The notes below the pieces were generated by a model. That model worked only from the letters and a program-made list of their open reading frames with translations. It did no database searches and was not told the origin of the DNA. From contig CANBLA010000002.1 in assembly GCA_947369305.1 (NCBI GenBank), positions 1-35,599 of the forward strand: a stretch of 35,599 nt of DNA, given 5' to 3'. Source of the stretch: an uncultured Clostridia bacterium (lineage in GTDB: Bacteria > Bacillota_A > Clostridia > TANB77 > CAG-508). The translations under genes and the position numbers were made by a program. Positions 33,018-35,599 of the stretch are shown one piece after another. Numbering within the stretch: position 1 is the stretch's first letter; every line of letters begins with the position of its first letter.

Positions 33018-33870
33018 ATGAAAGAAAGATTAAAAGAAAATATACTAAATAAACCTATTCTATATATTTATGATATGTTTAGTAATAAGAATTGTAGAAT
33101 ACTTTATAATAAAGACTGATACAACTTTTATTTCTGAAAACTTTATTCACAAATTGATAGGCATTATCATATTATTATTTTTTCTAAAAGTAATGAATTA
33201 TAAGTTTAAAGATATTGGTTTTGAAAAAAATAAATTTTTTAAATATTTAATTTATGGATTGACATTAGGGGGGATTTGTTTTGGAATATCTTATTTTATA
33301 GAATATATAACACTTTATGCAAATTCAAGAAACCCTAGTTTTGAACTTTATGTTAATGGATTTTCTTTAGTTGGAAATGAAGTCAAACATACTGAAATTA
33401 TATTTTTTATTTTGTGTATTCTACTAAATATTGTTAATGTTATTATGGAAGAAGGAATATTTAGAGGTTTTTTCTTAAAAGTTATCAATAATAAAAATAA
33501 TTTTTTAAAATCAAATATGATAGTTGCTTTATTATTTGGATTATGGCATTTTGTAATGCCATTAAGGTCATTTATAAATGGAGATATGAATCTTATTTCT
33601 TTTATTGTAATGATATTAGGATATATTGTACTTGCAGGAATTATGAGCATTAAATGGGGTATGTTATACAAAATGACTGGTAGTTTATTTATTGGTATAG
33701 GTGATCATTTATTTAATAATATTATTGCTACAAATGTGCTTCATATAGTAACTAATACAGGAGCAGATGAATTGCAAATAGTAAGGATTTTAATAGCACA
33801 AATAATTTCGTTTATGATTGTGTGTTTAATTTATAAGAAGATGAAAAATAAAATACCAAGTAATTTGTAA
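33018..33870 (+). pseudogene. CPBP-type intramembrane metalloprotease with a 5' frame break not at CGG
   Basis: From 33070 the chain is a polytopic membrane protein with the CPBP (Abi/Rce1-like) signature NVIMEEGIFRGFFLKVI (glutamate pair and FRG), FGLWHFVM (motif 2 His) and GIGDHLFNN (motif 3). Such enzymes are linked to prenyl-protein cleavage in eukaryotes and to bacteriocin immunity in bacteria. The only good ribosome binding site (GAGGT) serves ATG 33018, which reads MKERLKENILNKPILY and then falls out of frame near 33064 in an AT run (TATATATTTATG). Either the gene starts at 33070 without a ribosome binding site or the 5' end has a true indel. No CGG is involved, so this differs from the recoded genes. 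Confidence 0.7.
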
Positions 33871-33897
33871 ATTACAAGTTATCGAAAAAATACTTTT

Positions 33898-34119
33898 TTA
33901 CAAATTGTCGTTATAAAACTCTGATAATGAAATGCCAAAAGCTACTGAAATAAAAAAGATTGTTTCAGTAGAAGGATCTTTAGTTTCTCCAGAAAGTATG
34001 GCACGAACGACTGATTCGTTTAGACCAGCTCTTGTTGCTAATTGATGATAATTTTCTATTTGTGTACTTTGATTTATTAAGTTTTTGATTCTTTGTATGA
34101 TGGCTTGAGATAATGTCAT
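33898..34119 (-). CDS. XRE-family helix-turn-helix regulator, 73 aa
   Basis: A compact Cro/C1-type domain: NYHQLATRAGLNESVVRAILSGETKDPSTETIFFISVAFGISLSEFY, with the helix-turn-helix at about residues 24-45 and the SLSEFY ending typical of small phage-like repressors. GGGAGGATAG stands upstream of the reverse-strand ATG. It is the only clear reverse-strand gene and is divergent from the recombinase region, consistent with a regulator of the integrated element. Confidence 0.88.
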   Translation of the reverse strand: MTLSQAIIQRIKNLINQSTQIENYHQLATRAGLNESVVRAILSGETKDPSTETIFFISVAFGISLSEFYNDNL

Positions 34120-34171
34120 TTATTGCTATCCTCCCATTTTAGTAATTCTATTATTAAAAAGAAGAATTGAA

Positions 34172-34332
34172 ATGAATAAAGCTATGAAACAGACGGAAAA
34201 CTTCTTAAAATCAATGATAAATCCAGAAATAAGAGAAAATCTCATTTAGACCGTCATGTCCCAAAAGTGTTTGCAAAAAGTCTACCAAAAGTATTAAAAA
34301 TAAAAGACTATATTTTAATTAGAAATAATTAA
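34172..34332 (+). pseudogene. Unidentified short remnant in two frames
   Basis: ATG 34172 opens MNKAMKQTENFLKSMINPEI and then a stop at 34247. The next frame continues LDRHVPKVFAKSLPKVLKIK and YILIRNN with a stop at 34330. The second stretch looks coding but has no start. I do not recognise the family. The break is not at CGG. The rest of the gap 34120-34407 shows a T7 run at about 34345 and nothing else. Confidence 0.35.
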
Positions 34333-34407
34333 AGTATGGTTTCTTTTTTTGCTTTAAAAAAGTAATGTATAGCAAAATTTTACAATATACATGAAAAGGA
34401 AGGGTAA

Positions 34408-34626
34408 GTGATAAAATTGGAAATTCAAAAATTTATATACGAAAATGTTGAGTTGTTCCAAATCTATATAACCGAACAAGAGGAAAAAAATAAAGAAATT
34501 TTAGAAAAAATAAATCAGCTCAAAGGCAAACAATCAAATGTGACAGTATTTGTAAGTGGAGAAAAAAATCCGATTAATACAATACAAGAAATTTTAAATT
34601 ACGAAAAAACCAAAAATATCATATAA
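34408..34626 (+). CDS. Small helical protein of unknown function, 72 aa
   Basis: An acidic, largely helical protein with ITEQEEKNKEILEKINQL as a likely coiled coil and a short beta-like segment SNVTVFVSGEK. GTG 34408 gives 72 residues but stands very close to GGAAGGG; TTG 34417 with the same Shine-Dalgarno at a longer distance would give 69. It precedes the recombinase gene by 84 bp and is probably cargo or an accessory protein of the element. Family unknown. Confidence 0.55.
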   Translation: MIKLEIQKFIYENVELFQIYITEQEEKNKEILEKINQLKGKQSNVTVFVSGEKNPINTIQEILNYEKTKNII

Positions 34627-34710
34627 AACCATTGCATTTTGCTGAAAAAGAAGATAATATAAACTTGTCTAAAAACATAAATATATTTATCTTCGGAAAG
34701 GATAGATATA

Positions 34711-35599
34711 TTGAAAGTTGTATGTTACTGTAGATTAAGTAAGGATGATAACAAAAGTAGATATAGCAGTATTGAAGCACAACAAGAATTGGCTAAAGAA
34801 TATGCGGATTCGCAAGGTTTTGAAATATCAGAATATTACATAGATGATAATGTATCACGGCTATATTTCAAATGATGAAAGACCAGCGTTTAGTAGAATG
34901 TTACAAGACATTAGAGCAGGAAAAGTAGATATTATTTTAGCAAAAGACTTATCAAGAATAGGCCGTAAAGGTAGCAGAACACTTACATTTATCGACGAAC
35001 TGAAAGAGCGAAATGTGAATTTAATACTAACGAAAGATACTTTTGGAGATTTCAATTTATTAGAAGGAGATGATGATTTATTAGGACTTTCTACCTGGTT
35101 TAATGAAAGGTATGTAAAGGAAGTATCCAAAAAAGTAAAAATTGGTATGCACAAACAATTAGAGAAAGGAATATTACTTCAAGGACCTAAGTTTGGCTAT
35201 AAGAAAACTGCTAAAAAAGGAGAATTGATTGTAGATGAAACAGTTCGAGAGACAATAAAAACCATATTTGATTTATATGAACAAGGATTAGGAATGTTAA
35301 AAATTTGTAAAAAATTAAATTCTGAATATCATTTTTTAACTCCATCACAAGTCATTGAAAGAGATTTAAAACAAAAAGGCAAAGCCTATAAGAAACCCGT
35401 AAAAAAATTATGGGATATGTATATGATAAAAAGAATTTTAAAAGATGAAATTTATATTGGAACATTGATTACTCATAAGACAGAAAGATATGATATTCAT
35501 AAAGAGGGAAGAAAAGTAAAAAAGGAAAATCAATATAAATTTGAAAATCATCACGAAGCAATCATTTCAAAAGAACAATTTGAGAGAGTACAAGAATTG
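34711..35599 (+). CDS. Large serine recombinase, read through a CGG +1 recoding site (3' end outside window)
   Basis: Serine recombinases integrate or excise phages, conjugative and resolvase-type elements. N-terminal catalytic domain: VVCYCRLSKDD with the presumed nucleophile Ser10, IEAQQELAKEYA, then YIDDNVS-Gly-YISNDERPAFSRML, where CGG at 34858 (codon 50) is the frame change. The familiar form is DxxxSGxxxxRPxf, so Gly50 is expected. Next come VDIILAKDLSRIGRKG (catalytic arginines), FIDELKERNVNLI, the recombinase domain GPKFGYKKTAKKGELIVDE, and IKRILKDEIYIGTLI. The frame is open to the window end. The start is TTG 34711 with GGAAAGGA upstream. Without recoding the product ends at 34875. 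It marks the right part as mobile-element DNA. Confidence 0.92.
34858..34861 (+). other. CGG +1 recoding site 9 (serine recombinase gene)
   Basis: Context TCA CGG CTA. The third TCA CGG occurrence among the nine sites. Shifted reading restores Val-Ser-Gly-Tyr-Ile-Ser of the catalytic domain. Confidence 0.88.

Noticed and set aside
3126..34861. Explaining the nine frame changes as random sequencing or assembly errors
   Set aside because: Random indels would fall in homopolymers, in either direction and any phase. Here all are +1, all at an in-frame CGG, and at least seven have no homopolymer at the join. A motif-specific artefact (an extra C before GG) cannot be fully excluded without reads, so it is kept as a refutation test rather than accepted.
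3126..34861. A prfB-like frameshift signal (SD-like stimulator plus slippery codon) at each site
   Set aside because: The bases before the sites share no AGGGGG-like element. GAAGGGG occurs only before the sufS site and at the wrong distance. The P-site codons are diverse and mostly cannot re-pair at +1.
1..35599. tRNA or rRNA genes, including a candidate recoding tRNA
   Set aside because: I found no cloverleaf with a TTCGA-type T-arm and CCA-proximal stem on either strand. A tRNA explaining CGG decoding would have to lie elsewhere in the genome.

Overview
This is a 35.6 kb window of an AT-rich genome (roughly 30% GC by eye) with Firmicutes/Clostridia-type features: strong AAGGAGG ribosome binding sites, TTGACA-17-TATAAT promoters that often carry an extended TG-n before the -10, a SufC-B-D-S-U Fe-S operon, sortase, VanW-family, GPP34 and DUF4179 proteins. 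It looks like an uncultured gut-type Clostridia genome. No rRNA, tRNA or CRISPR array is visible.

The main observation is translational. Nine otherwise intact genes are each interrupted by a single +1 frame change, and all nine changes fall exactly on an in-frame CGG codon: VanW-family protein (twice), SufB, SufD, SufS, MNT nucleotidyltransferase, response regulator, bacitracin-type ABC ATPase and serine recombinase (eight genes, nine sites). In every case, dropping the C, or reading the quadruplet CGGN as one residue, restores the family sequence. The missing residue is usually an invariant glycine (Walker A, ARGD of the nucleotidyltransferase, GADDY of the receiver domain, RSGxHC of SufS). 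About 55 out-of-frame CGG trinucleotides in the same genes disturb nothing. The only in-frame CGG codons without a shift are two in the second sigma-70 gene, one of them at a conserved arginine. The simplest reading is a genome-wide +1 recoding at CGG, with CGGN giving Gly. A sequence artefact must still be excluded.

Layout. 1-1.55 kb: tail of rpoD and a tandem second RpoD-like gene. 1.6-5.8 kb: S66 peptidase, VanW-family protein, GH30 glycosidase. 5.8-12.1 kb: DtxR-like repressor behind a strong promoter with duplicated operator halves, then sufC-sufB-sufD, a HAD nucleotidase, sufS and sufU; related palindromes precede sufB, the nucleotidase gene and sufS. 12.2-16 kb: mnmA, a coiled-coil protein, a sortase and a phosphotransferase-fold kinase. 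16-17.2 kb: a truncated cell-wall-type protein and an MNT/HEPN toxin-antitoxin pair. 17.3-19.2 kb: wreckage of a replication/partition module between ~73 bp inverted repeats.

19.3-24.4 kb: response regulator, histidine kinase, ABC ATPase and FtsX-type permease, a peptide-sensing/detoxification module. 24.6-30.4 kb: two consecutive ECF sigma modules, the first with a DUF4179 membrane protein, the second with a membrane protein and an ABC-2 exporter. 30.5-34 kb: small membrane protein, GPP34 protein, MerR-type protein, alpha/beta hydrolase, CPBP protein and a reverse-strand XRE regulator. 34.7 kb to the edge: a large serine recombinase, cut by the window end, suggesting that the right part is accessory or mobile DNA. 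The decayed genes here show stops and indels at ordinary sites, unlike the CGG-only pattern of the intact recoded genes.
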